From contig JASJET010000057.1 of the NCBI GenBank assembly GCA_034092305.1, forward strand, positions 13,691,501-13,755,500: a DNA stretch of 64,000 nt, written 5' to 3'. Of the stretch, positions 24,116 to 34,476 are shown one piece after another. Position numbers and translations under genes: made by a program. Source of the DNA: Diaprepes abbreviatus (lineage: Eukaryota; Arthropoda; Insecta; Coleoptera; Curculionidae). The notes beneath the pieces were generated by a model that was given only the letters and a program-made list of their open reading frames with translations, was not told where the DNA came from and made no database searches. Positions within the stretch are counted from its first letter, which is position 1. The number at the start of each line of letters is the position of its first letter.

Positions 24116-24303
24116 TGGCGATGACGAAATTTGATCGAAAAGCGAAAGATATGATTTTATTCATATATATGGAATAAAATAAAGACTCATGAAATATCTA
24201 AGGTTAATATGAGTTACATGTTTTTAATGATCCTTCATTCTGTTATATATGTAAATTCTCCTTTCAGGCAGAGAATTTGAAAAATATATATACAAACAGT
24301 TTA

Positions 24304-24406
24304 TTTCCTGCAAATATCGCTCTGGTCCTCTCTCCATACGCGTTTCGATTACCTCATAATCTCGTCGGTGGAGCTGTATCGGACCGAGAGCAACATTAGC
24401 AGGAAA
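24304..24406 (-). ncRNA. Hammerhead-ribozyme-like motif of Penelope type (one core change)
   Basis: On the minus strand the order is stem I CTCCA, core CCGACGA, stem II GATTA-TGAGG-TAATC, GAAA, a short stem III (AC-GC-GT), cleavage triplet GTA, then TGGAG closing stem I. Stem I continues outward with GGTCC/GGACC and GCTCT/AGAGC. The ends TTATTTCCTGC/GCAGGAAATAA close the hairpin. The consensus core is CUGANGA; here the U at position 4 is C, which should impair cleavage. Penelope termini are known to carry type I hammerheads. A second imperfect hairpin lies alongside at 24430-24488 (GGCAGG...CCTGCC, AAATTTC...GAAATTT). No Penelope protein is attached. Confidence 0.55.
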
Positions 24407-24878
24407 TAACTGATATAAGAAATATAAATTTCAAGGTACGTCGGCAGGATATTGCACCTGCCATCTACCGACCTCGAAATTTGGATAGAAATATACATAA
24501 TTTTACTGGTAAGAAAAAATATTTAAATTTATTAAGCCCAGTATATCTGTAATTAGCGCCTTTCAGGGGGATACTTAAAATGATTCACAAATTTTCAATT
24601 TTTACCAACAAAAACAATAATACCGATTTCGAATACCACATATTGAATTGCTTTCAAAACATAGCTTATTTTCAAAACATTTCAAAATACTTATATGACT
24701 TAATCGATCTAGTATCATCAATGGTTTTATGGTTCATCACTAAACTTGAAAAATGTCAAATCTACGAGTATTCTAACAAACTACAAACTATAAGAAACTC
24801 TTACACTGCTACACACAGACATAGGTTCAGACTTAATATTCCATATATTAAAAATTCTAAATCTCAAGTATTACTTAC

Positions 24879-24991
24879 CACTCATAAAGTTATAAATTAT
24901 AGGATTAATCGCACTGTTTGCATAACATAACCAATGAGAAACGATGGACATGGCACGGTTACCATCACTGTTGCTTAGATTGACAGCTATT
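24879..24991 (-). CDS. TM7 exon of a rhodopsin-family neuropeptide GPCR
   Basis: A 113-nt exon lies between acceptor ACTGTTTCCATTGTTTCAG| and donor |GTAAGT. One base completes a codon of the previous exon, then 37 codons follow: IAVNLSNSDGNRAMSIV, then SHWLCYANSAINPIIYNF and MS, with a final G shared with the next exon. The NPIIY motif is the NPxxY microswitch of helix 7. HWL.YANSA.NPIIYNF.SGKFR closely resembles orexin and insect allatotropin-type receptors; CNMamide- or trissin-like receptors are alternatives. The next exon (10145-10311) supplies GKFRQEF in the correct phase. Without splicing, the frame would read GK and stop at once. There are no frameshifts, so I judge it functional. Exons for helices 1-6 were not located. 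Confidence 0.85.
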
Positions 24992-26183
24992 CTGAAACAA
25001 TGGAAACAGTTAAATTAATAGATTATTTAAAATAGCTAATTTTTATTATAAACTCTCCATAAAATATATATGTTAATAGATTAAAAATCATCACCTGCAC
25101 GTGTTTTTCTAATGTCATAAGTCAGAGATTTCTTCTCACAATGTACTCAATAACAGGCCATCCTGTATATATAAATTTTCCTTCATATTCGCCGGATCTT
25201 TTCCCAATTTTACATTTAATTAAATAAAGTCAAAAATGGCAAATATTGACAGCACCTGCATTTAAAACTTTTAAAACCGTGTTTAGCTTTGGAAATAAAA
25301 TTAGTGAAGAAAAACACAAACAGGGACACTTTAGGTAGAAATCACATAATTTGGAAATCAATTTTTAAAACTTTAATGACAAATAAAAAAGTGCAACATG
25401 TTTCGAGTTGAATAATAAAAGGACAAAGTCGAAAACGGATCCATAAATAAAAGTTTAAATTGCCTATAAACGGAAACAATAGCAAATAAACAACACCAGG
25501 CGATAACAGGTGTCGCTTTCTTTTTATTTGTAAAAGTTTATTAACTACTTCCAGTTTTACCCATTATCATTATTTATTACTTATTTTTCAATAATTAGAA
25601 AAGGTTAAAAATAATTAATATAAATACACTCATACATAGTTGTTAAAGTTACTAATATCGTTATAGTATCATATAACTGTAATCAGATAAATAATTTTAA
25701 TTAGCTTTTGGTTTTTAAAGACTATACATGTTTCCCGTTCTTGAATATAATCAAAGCGCAATAGAATAGAAAATCTTTTTGTACTTCGGGAAAGTTGTAA
25801 CTTTCTTGATATTGTGGTATTGACGGAATATTGCCTCCGAGAAAATGAACCTATTTATATTTCGTTTATTGTAAGAACCGACATTAAGTGAGGAGTGGAA
25901 GCAATAAAGGAACTAAGTGTCAATAAGCTGAAAATTGAGATATTTCTATAGACAGGTTCTATGTGTCATAGACTATATCCTATAAAACAGGTAAAGTGTC
26001 AGGACTTTAAATTCCGTAAACATTCAGGCAGATCGGTGGCGCTTTCAGCAAGTGCTCGGTCATTTCCACATGAAAGGAGTCAAGTACCATAGTACACATT
26101 GTTGTGTTGTGCGTTCAGTTTGTTTACGTCATACTGGAATATATCGTTTCGTGCTACATGGCTGTAAAATACTGTAAACTTCA
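24992..26183. other. Presumed upstream receptor intron; TIR-like end at about 25155, otherwise nothing
   Basis: On the minus strand, ATATACAGGATGGCCTGTTA at 25175-25156 resembles the ends of Tc1/mariner-superfamily elements. No partner or transposase was found next to it. The rest is AT-rich and unrecognised. Confidence 0.35.
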
Positions 26184-27190
26184 TAATGAATTTAGGACAT
26201 CACGAACAAAAATCGGGAAGATTAAGTGATGTACAAAGACATCGAAAAAATGCAGGACAATCCTGTAAAAGAGAAATGGAAATGCTGCAGGTGAAAAAAG
26301 GACACCTAACCTAGAACATCGTTAACCAGAACCATATTTTTTTTATGTAAACCCTACAACGCTATTTTTTTCTTACAGATAACTTGTAAATGGAAATTCG
26401 AGCGCAAGTCGGTGAATGGCGCAAATAGATTGATTATTTTTGAAAAATATTACGAGTGCAGGCCTGAAGTCCGTAAAACATACATCATAGGTTTAATAAA
26501 GTTGACAGACGTGAAGAGGAGAACGCATGGCTTATATGAAGACCCTCATGACAGTCATCGTCAAACTACCATCCACTAATAGGCTTCCAGATGGAGAGGG
26601 TAATATTGTAGTTGTTTGTAAATTTACTTTTATGAATACTTTTGATTTGTCAAAAAAGCATTTGGACACTATTATACAAAAGAAAAATGCGGCAAACTTA
26701 CACAGGATGATAAAAAAACTTATTACAGAGCACATAAATAGCATATTCCGAGAACAGTCTCATTATTGAGTCCAGACTTAAATATTAAAAGCATTCATGC
26801 AGAAATGTTCCCACAGCTTGATCACTTTTAAGTTTTACAGAAAAGTTTAAAAAAAAAAATTTTCAAATGTTTCGTTTAGAGCACTTGGAAGTGACACCCG
26901 TTGGAAATGTGGCTCGGTAAATTGCGAAATAAAAGAGCAGGTTTAAAGAAGCCGGGCAGGAACGGTCGAGTTGGGCGTGCTCCATCTAAAGGTAGAAGCA
27001 GCTACGATGCTTATGAAAGAAGAATTAACTTTGAGGATAACAAATATTCATACATGAATTACTGGCATGAAGGAGTGGCAGGATGTGGCAGTAACGAGTC
27101 TGCGTCTTGCCCGTTACGCATTCTAAATATGGGCATTACAGAAAAAATGAAATGTGGTTATTTGGCGCGACAACTGTACCGCCCAAAATA
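26184..27190 (+). pseudogene. Remnant of an uncharacterised multicopy invertebrate gene family, copy A
   Basis: Segments appear in family order: MNLGHHEQKSGRLSDVQRHR; a possible short intron with acceptor TTTTCTTACAG at 26374-26384; then ITCKWKFERKSV and FEKYYECRPEVRKTYI; then GEGNIVVVCKFTFMNTFD; then LITEHINSIFREQSHY; and from about 27050 YMNYWHEGVAGCGSNESASC. VCK.FF.NTL, ESHY and WHEG.AGRGSNE.ASC are hallmarks of a repetitive protein family scattered through many invertebrate genomes. Its biochemical function I do not know; it behaves like a transposon gene. Frames are broken and the C-terminal part is missing. A longer copy lies at 61895-63520. Confidence 0.6.
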
Positions 27191-28039
27191 AAAACAGAAG
27201 GATTGTATTTATTTACATGTTTTTGGTAAGTTGTAGACTCTTTGACACCATTAAACATAGGTATCTTGTCAGTAGTCATATCTTCCTTCGGTGAAACAGA
27301 GATTTCACCTTGATTGAGAAAAGAAAGTGTAAGTGCGCTTGGATAGTACCTGAGGACAAGATATAATACTATCAAGTGCACACACAGGCCAATTTGAAGT
27401 AGCAGATATGTCATAGAAAAAAAATTTTGATATACATGCGGCAGCCGACAAGTCCATAAATCTCAAATAAGTGAAAGTTATACGATTAAAAGTTGACTTT
27501 CAACGCCCTGTTTTTTTGGAAAAACCATGGAAGATCTAAAAAAATCTTATTTAACCAGCTACCAAAATAAATAAGGTCAGTGACAACAAAAAAAAATACT
27601 TAAAATCAATGATTCCTTATCTACAAGACTATAAGCATCAAGTATTCTACACTAATTTAACCATAAAATATACTGGCACTTAGCCCGTTTTCCTTTAAAA
27701 AAAAATTATATTCAAATTTCATTTTTTCTGTTATTTTTGTCGCAGCGTAGGCACAAGGCAAATAATTTATGTTAGATAATTATTTGGAAATAAAGTCTGT
27801 TGTTATGTCATCAATATTTATTAGGTGATAAAATAGACCTTAAAAGAGTGCAGACATCCAATATTAAATGAAGTCGAAATCGGTTCAAACCCTAAATTAA
27901 ACTGCATTACAAATGTTAATTAGAGGAGGGAAATAAATATAAATTTTAATATTGAAGTTTCATAAACAAATTGCAACACTAAGTAAAGGAGACCGAGCCG
28001 GAAGGTTCTGGGCGAAGTATTACAGAATACTATTGCCGG
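27191..28039. other. AT-rich DNA, nothing recognisable
   Basis: The minus-strand open frame 27136-27414 has no recognisable motif. No feature is supported. Confidence 0.45.
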
Positions 28040-28690
28040 AAACATTTTTATAGGCTATTTGAGTCAATACTAGATTTTCTTAAAAACAGACAAAGAACTG
28101 CATGTCAGCTTAGTTACATTAAAAAATGACATAGCTTATTTGAAAGACCTCTTAAATTTAATTTTAAAAAATCGTTAAGTATAATTTAAACAAAAATCGT
28201 CGCAGCTGAAAACTTCTTCTGTTCAAGCAGAATCTTAGTAGAAGTGAATACAGTCATGTTCCAGCATTAATAGCAGTGTCTGCAAATGGGAAGATTTATT
28301 TACTTACTGTCAACACTTGAACGTTTTTCGTTCTGATTTCACCAAGAGGCTCCAAGATATTCTAAACGTGAACATACTGGGATGGGTTTTTGATCCTTGC
28401 AAATGCAGATATAGCAGAGTTATTAAATTTAGAAGAAGAACGGATAGAACTTACAACTATCGAAAAACTTAAAGCAAAATTCAGAAATGAATATCAAGAG
28501 TTCTGGCTTCATCAATTAATACCAGGATTCTACACTGGATTGTGGAAAATAGTTCAAAAATTTTTAATTAAATTTCACTCGTCATATCTGGCAGAGTGTG
28601 TTTAGTGTGGTCACAAATTTACTGAAAGGTGTAGCCCCCAATTTATTTATTTTTCACATATTTTTTCAGTTCTCCTATGGTTAGAGCACC
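28040..28690 (+). pseudogene. hAT-type (ZBED/SCAND3-like) transposase C-terminal remnant
   Basis: Broken plus-strand frames read FESILDFLKNRQ, VTLKNDIAYLKDLLNLILKN, HVPALIAVSANGKIY and DFTKRLQDILNVNILGWVFD. The open frame 28390-28605 follows with IELTTIEKLKAKFRNEYQEF, then WLHQLIPGFYTGLWKIV and LIKFHSSYLAE. This is the end of hAT transposases, including the dimerisation region (family: LK..F....FWL....P.LY..LW.....L..FPSSYL.E.GFS). After HSSYLAE a frameshift leads to VVTNLLK. The catalytic first half is absent. Confidence 0.75.
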
Positions 28691-29819
28691 TGCAAATTAG
28701 AAGGAAGAGTGGAAGGAGATCCTAGAATACTTACTATTTCTTTGAACTATTTTACAACAGTTTTCTTACCACTGAAATACTTATGGCCTTCTTATATCAA
28801 ATTTTACTTAAACTCTACTGTACTATAAATAAAAATCGATAATTCAATTTAAGTACGGAGCAAGTTTAAATATTGTGTTTTACACTAAATATAATTAAAT
28901 TCGAAAGACCGTGACTTTTCGACTAGTTATAGCTTATAGTCCGCATTTCTCTTATCCACACATCCCGGTTATGCAAGGCGAGCAAAAAGTTTTGTTAACT
29001 GTTTACTAGACTACGAAACACGCTTAGAATTTCGCTTTGAGAACTTTAGTTGTAATCAAACGTAATATATTTTTCACCGTACTCTGAATATATTCTTATA
29101 GCGAAGTTGCTCGTATCTATATACAATTTACCGTGACATCTCTGCAAAAATCAGATTTTTCCTAATTCAACTTGTTTTTTGTCCAAAACTCTTTTGATTG
29201 AGGATCTACGTGATGGAATTTGTCGATTCTCATTTTTTACCAAAAATCGCGTGATCGTGGTTCTACGAAAGCAAAGTAACATTTCTGGCAAACTTATTTT
29301 TTAGCATTCCGGAACCAATCACACATCGTACTATTTAGATTTTATATTTAATTTTTTTTTACAGTTGTTACAGTAGGTGCAAGTAAAACTGCAATTACCA
29401 ATGAATTAATTTATTAATAAAAATTTAATTGATCTTTATAAGACTTTCCTTTTATAAATTTAGAATTACTATCGCTTTTTAAATGCCTATATTTTATAAA
29501 AATACTTCTCTGAAAACTTATGTTATTCTTAGGTAATACATTACTTTCCAAAAAAAAAACAGTCTACAGATCATTGAGTGTGGCGCATTGCAACTGTTGT
29601 CAAAATTGAAACCTGATATTAACAAATTCTTACGGTGGAGTTGTAAGACCCAATTATCTGACTAACGACATTAAAAATCAAACACAGGGAGTAAAGAAAT
29701 GATTCTTGTTTTAACAGATTGTTTTAAAAAGATAGAAAGTGCCAAATTACGAATCCAGTCATGAAGAAATGCGAAACTAGATACAAGACTATATGCACAA
29801 AAATACATGACACACACAA
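28691..29819. other. AT-rich DNA, nothing recognisable
   Basis: No feature is supported. A basic 48-codon open frame on the minus strand near 29150-29300 is too short and unmatched to call. Confidence 0.45.
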
Positions 29820-29930
29820 GTTTCACTTGAAAACGGCTAGGCATAACTACTAGCCGAAACGTCGTGATATTCAACAAAAATAAAGACAATGGAAGTCCAA
29901 CAAATATCTACTACTTCGCAAGATATCTTT
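29820..29930 (+). repeat. Isolated Penelope-like 3' terminus
   Basis: CACTTGAAAACGGCTAGGC, then CTAGCCGAAACGTCGTGATA, then CAATGGAAGTCCAACAAATA and TCTACTACTTCGCAAGATAT, match the termini at 2120-2240 (inverted) and 3457-3600. The GGCTAG/CTAGCC stem followed by GAAAC-GTC has the shape of a hammerhead stem II plus core, but CUGANGA is replaced by CTTGAAAA. No coding part is attached. Confidence 0.65.
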
Positions 29931-30832
29931 TTAATGATGTTTTCAGCTTGACTTGGGCAATATAGCGCTGGACTAGTTGGCCTCCTACAAATTCACAACC
30001 CGTCTAGTTGAATGAAAGGCAACTTTATCTGATATCAACCATCAGTTGCATTCAATGTTATATTTTTGAGATAATATAATTTTAATTGTAAAATTTCTAA
30101 GACAAAATTCCACATAAACTTTATATATCTGTTTGGAAAATGGCGTATATTAGTAAGTAAGCTTTATATTAAAACTATCAAAAAAATTCGAATGCTGGAG
30201 TAGCCAAGGATTGATAAATTCCTGAAATCCTTGAAATCTCATTTAATCTAAATTGACCTACTTTACTTTAAGTTAAAAATTCGATATATAAATAACATAG
30301 AACTTTTATAGCCTCGTGTGAATATGAAGACCATTCTTGAATTTGTCGCTAAGAATCTTGATGATGAAATGTTATATTTATCGTATAACTTTAGTTTCTC
30401 TTTCCCAGAAAACAACTTTATTAGTTTTCAAATAAGTATGAGTTTTCCTGTGAAAGAAGGCGGACTTTTACAAAAAAGTTATACGATTTGATTATAAAGT
30501 AAATTATACGTGTAATGTTGCTGCTTGCAATATAAATGGAAAAGTTTCGTACTCTTTTATTACAAATTTATTAATTAATTGTTTCTGATTTTGTATTTTT
30601 AGTAAATATAACAAAAACATTGTCCGATGTTAGATTCTTTACATACAAGGTTGTTCATATATTTTAACAGCAATCTATAGGATGTTGAAAAAATATATTC
30701 GTGAGGAAATTCTCCTACCAAAAGTTAGTTATAGAACCTTTGTTATTTTGATTCTGAAATGCAAAATTACATTTATTGTTTTCTTAATATCTGGTTTACG
30801 ACGTAGAGGTAATTGAGATTTTATCGAAATTT

Positions 30833-30834
<2 letters not shown>
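29931..30834. other. AT-rich DNA, nothing recognisable
   Basis: No gene, repeat or RNA could be supported in this stretch. Confidence 0.45.

Positions 30835-30926
<92 letters not shown>
30835..30926. repeat. (TA)n array, left flank of a composite transposon
   Basis: TA dinucleotide array ending directly at CAGGGGCGGATCC, the terminal inverted repeat of the element to its right. Overlapping open frames of repeated YI are artefacts. Confidence 0.97.
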
Positions 30927-30928
<2 letters not shown>

Positions 30929-30975
30929 GGGCGGATCCAGCCTCTCTCCTTGGGGGGGGGGGGGAGGCAGAGATA

Positions 30976-31350
30976 TCACAAAAGTGATAGTATGGCAAGC
31001 GAAAGCAAGTTGACGGGGAGAGGCAACATTCCCATTTCTAGTGTAAAAGGCAGGGTTGGGTCTGTTTTTCAGGAATTTGAAGCTGTTGGAGAGGGAGGGA
31101 GGGCGATCACAATAAAAAACAAATTGCCGACAGGAAGGGAGGATGCGAGCAGCATACAAATTCCTAGTATAAGAGGCAGAATCGGGTCTATTTTCCTGAA
31201 TTCAAAGCTCTTGGGGGGGGGGCTATCGCAAGAAAAACAAGTTGTCAACAAAGAGCGGCAAACACATTCTTAATATAAAATGCAGAATCGGTTGTATTTT
31301 CCTGAACTCAAAGCTTTTGGGAAGGGGAGGGGCGATCGCAAGCATACACA
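30976..31350 (+). repeat. Three tandem G-rich subterminal units (about 110-130 bp each)
   Basis: Three imperfect direct units share GGCAGAATCGGGTCTATTTT, CCTGAA.TCAAAGCT.TTGG, G6-12 and GCGATCGCAA-like blocks (for example at 31041, 31167 and 31281). A fourth unit in the same orientation lies at 35643-35700, near the right end of the element. Such subterminal repeats often bind the transposase; that role is inference here. Confidence 0.65.
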
Positions 31351-31713
31351 TTCCTATACTCTATTCAAGAACTAGAGAGAGCAATAAAACTGTTATCGAA
31401 ACCTCCAACATACCTGCTCCAGTGCCGCAGATAACTGAGGACTGCTGTAAATCTAATTATATTTAATTATATTTAAATATTATAAACTTTTATAAATTTA
31501 CTGCTACAATAAAACTTCTGATAGTTCAATTTAATTTCTGTCAGTGAGCAAAGTGCACCTTATAGTGTATCCTTAGTGATTTATCTTGTTTGTGCTTGTT
31601 TTTATATATTATTTGAGATTAGTGAGATAACCAAAAGATATGGCTTCCATCTCTATATTTATTCCAAAATCGTTAAACCAGCCCATTTTTTCCTCAACGA
31701 AAAATTTATTACG

Positions 31714-31988
31714 ATGAATGTTTATGATGCCTTAAGATATCAATATCTAGATAATAATGTTAAAAACTCTGTTGAGTTGTGTTCCAACATCACAGAAGTT
31801 GGAAAATCTATTATGTACCCAATACTGAAGGAAAAAAAACGACTGGAATTGTTAGTTCTCCCAAGCTACTTTCGATCATGGGCAGACGAAAAACCTCATT
31901 GGAAGAAGAGATGTAAACTGCAATGAAAGAAGTTGTACATACATTTTATTATGAGAAGCAGATCCCAACCGTCGACAAAATTCTAACT
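31714..31988 (+). pseudogene. IS630/Tc1-like transposase, N-terminal helix-turn-helix part (5' of the RTE insertion)
   Basis: The frame opens with MNVYDALRYQYLDNNVKNSV and ELCSNITEVGKSIMYPILKEK, a helix-turn-helix region. After a frameshift in an A-run (about 31832) it continues TGIVSSPKLLSIMGRRKTSL, EEEM, stop, TAMKEVVHTFYYEKQIP and TVDKILT. The reading frame runs straight into the duplicated TCTAACT and, once the RTE is removed, on into KINKDRDSPEIKRTQL at 34484. This fixes both the gene and the insertion point. Confidence 0.75.
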
Positions 31989-34476
31989 CTTCTTCTTCTA
32001 CTTCTTGGAGATCTGTCGATCTGTTAATTCTGAAGCTGCCTCTGCATCTTTTCCTGAGAGGTAGATTGAAAACTATCTTTCCACCTTTTAGGGGGCCTCC
32101 CGGGAGGTCTTGAGCCGGGCGGGTTATTTTCTAGGACTATTTTCGGAAGTCTGTTCTCGTCCATCCGTCTTACGTGGTTGTACCACTGCCTCTTACGTTG
32201 TCTTCCCCATCTCACAATGTCTTGTATCCCGCATTGTTCTCTGATATCTGTGTTTCTTACTCTCTCTTCTTGTTTTCCCCACTATTGTTCTCAGTGTTCT
32301 CATTTCGGCCACCCTTAGCATGTGTTTCGTCTTGTTAGTGTCCTCACGGACTTCCGTGCCGTATGTCATGATGGGTCTGATACAAGTCTTGTAGATTCTA
32401 ATTTTGCTATCTTTGCGCATGTACGAGTTTGACCAGACTATATCTCGTAGGCATCCTGATAGTGCGGATGCTTTGTTAATCTGGCTCCTTAGGTCTTTAA
32501 CTGGGTCGTGGGTGCTTGATATGTCTATGCCTAGGTATCTGAATTGCATCACCTGCTCTATGGGATTGTCCTCCACCACCAGCTTACATCTGAGTGGATC
32601 CTTTGCGATTGTCATGCATTTGGTTTTGCTGATAGAAATGTTCATATTGAGTTGGCGGCTTACTTGGAAAAACTGGAAGAGTTGTCTCTGTAGATCGTTT
32701 TCTGATTCAGCAATAATTGCTACATCATCGGCGTAGCACACCAAACCCACTCTTTTGTTGCCCAGTCTGTATCCGAGATTGAGACATGTTACCTTGTTTA
32801 TGATTTTATTCATGAGGAGATTAAACAAAAAAGGACTCAGACTGTCACCCTGTCTAATTCCTCCCAGTGTTGGGATATTTTCAGTGAATTGATCTCCTGC
32901 CTTGACCTTTGTTACGTTATTGTTATTTAGGTTATGGATTATCTTCGTTATGTTCGCTGGTGCCTTATTTTCCATTAATATATGTAGAATGTCTCCCAAT
33001 CGGACTCTGTCAAACGCCATTGTTAGGTCAATGAAGCAGATATACGCTGGCATACTGTACTCTGTAGCCTTTTCTTTTATTTGTTTTATTATAAACACTG
33101 CGTCTGTTATTGACCGTCCCTTTGTGAAGCCCTGTTGTTCCTCAGCATTCTTAATTTGTGTTTCCAGTTTGTCCTTGAGAATGCTCGTGAAAAGTTTCAT
33201 TACTGTGTTTAAGAGAGTTATTCCTCTATAGTTTTGTGGGCAGGTTTTTAGTCCTTTCTTAAATATAGGTATGGTGATGCTATTATGCCATTCGTCTGGT
33301 GTTTCCGTTTCGTCTAAGATTTTGTTAAATAGTTGCGATAGTTTCCTTGCCAGTTCGGGGCCTCCATATTTTAAAAGCTCGTTGGGGATGCCGTCCGGCC
33401 CGGGTGATTTTCTGTTTTTCAATTTCTTGAGTTTTGCTTCTACCTCTTCGTCGGTGACAGTTCCAATTATATCTGTTTCGTATTCATTTATATTCGGCAT
33501 TTCTTCAGCATCGTAAAGCTCTTTATAATACTGTTGCCATGTCCCTATTGGTACTCCTTTGGTCTGTACGAACTCGTTAACTTGTTTTTTTCTGTTCCGA
33601 AGCATTTTCCATATTTTCCTTTGAGCGCCATACAAGTCGTGGTCCATGTCGCTGGTAAAATTAGCCCAATGTTCTCTTTTGATTGATCTTATTCGTGCGT
33701 TTACTCTGTTTCTTACTTGGACATATTCTGCGTGAGTTTCTTCCGACGGTGCGCTTTTGTATATTAGGTAACATTTCCGTTTTGATTCAGAGAGTTCTTT
33801 TACCTCTTGACAAAACCACGGTTTGGTGTGGTTTGTCGCGTTTACATTAATTTTACGCTTTCCAATCGCTTCCTCCGCTGCTTCGTTGATGCATTTCGCA
33901 ATATTTTGCCAGCTCTCTTCTACTCCCCATTCTGGTTTTAAATCTTTCTCTTTTAATTTGTTAGTAATCCTGTTCTCGTAGAGGAGTTTTATGCTCTCCG
34001 TTGTTAGGGACTCCAAATTGTACTTTTCGATGAACTGTGGTGGTTTTCTCTTTTGTTGTGGACGTTTTAGTAGTATCTTGCATAGAACAAGGTTGTGATC
34101 AGTCCCCAGGTTAGCAGATGTTAGGGCTCTGACGTCGAGTACTTGTGTGGGTGTTATCACTCGATTTGTGAGTATGAAGTCTAGAATCGATCGCTGGCCT
34201 CGATTGTTATTGAAAGTGTATTTGTGCTGGTCTTTGTGTGGGAAGTATGTGTTGTTGATCCTCATTTCATTTCTAGCGCAGAAATCTATTAGTGTTTCGC
34301 CGTTTTCATTAATTATGGCTTCATTATACTTTTGCTTTATACCTGGTATGACATCGTTCCCGATCCGTGCATTAAGATCTCCGAGTATGATAATTTCGTG
34401 TTTAGTATTTATGTTGTCCATGACGCTTTGTAGTTGCTGGTAGAAGTTTTCAGTTTCTGCTGTGGGCTTAGATATG
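31989..34476 (-). mobile_element. RTE-type LINE, 5' truncated, with 7-bp target duplication
   Basis: This element of about 2.5 kb is flanked by TCTAACT at 31982-31988 and 34477-34483. Its 3' end is at the left and finishes in AAGTAGAAGAAGAAGAG, the short GAA-rich tail typical of RTE elements. Its 5' end lacks the first part of the endonuclease. It is markedly less decayed and GC-richer than its surroundings, so it is probably one of the youngest insertions in the window. Confidence 0.85.
32024..34476 (-). pseudogene. RTE endonuclease/reverse transcriptase ORF (one frameshift, N-terminus missing)
   Basis: The main frame spans 34476-32193, with the first ATG at 34421. Counting from that ATG, it holds the endonuclease C-terminus (ILGDLNARIG at 12-20, SILDF at 78, GTDHN at 106-110) and the reverse transcriptase. 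RT motifs are KSPGPDGIPNELL (about 338-350), NYRGITLLN, GFTKGRS, FIDLTMAFD (463-471), GIRQGDSLSPFLFN and the catalytic CYADDV (562-567). A single-base loss near 32260, after GKTRRE, shifts the frame. The tail resumes at 32215 with MRWGRQRKRQWYNHVRRMDE and PPGRPPKRWKDSF, ending at 32024. The protein nicks target DNA and copies its RNA there. All RT catalytic residues are present, but the truncated endonuclease makes this copy immobile. Confidence 0.88.

Larger units (their letters stand above)
10312..24878 (-). other. Receptor intron (about 14.6 kb) filled with transposable elements
   Basis: This minus-strand intron runs from donor G|GTAAGT (24878-24873) to acceptor CTTTCAG (10312-10318). Every feature listed between these points lies inside it: transposase remnants, a solo LTR, inverted repeats, a mariner, Penelope pieces and (TA)n arrays. 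Its boundaries are inferred from the splice sites and the exact phase match of the two exons. Confidence 0.75.

Noticed and set aside
29150..29310. Basic minus-strand frame RTTITRFLVKNENRQIPSRR
   Set aside because: Under 50 codons, no start or splice context, and no recognised relatives.
32404..34443. Several plus-strand open frames (32404-32736, 32902-33231, 33271-33516, 34147-34443)
   Set aside because: Antisense shadows of the RTE reverse transcriptase gene.
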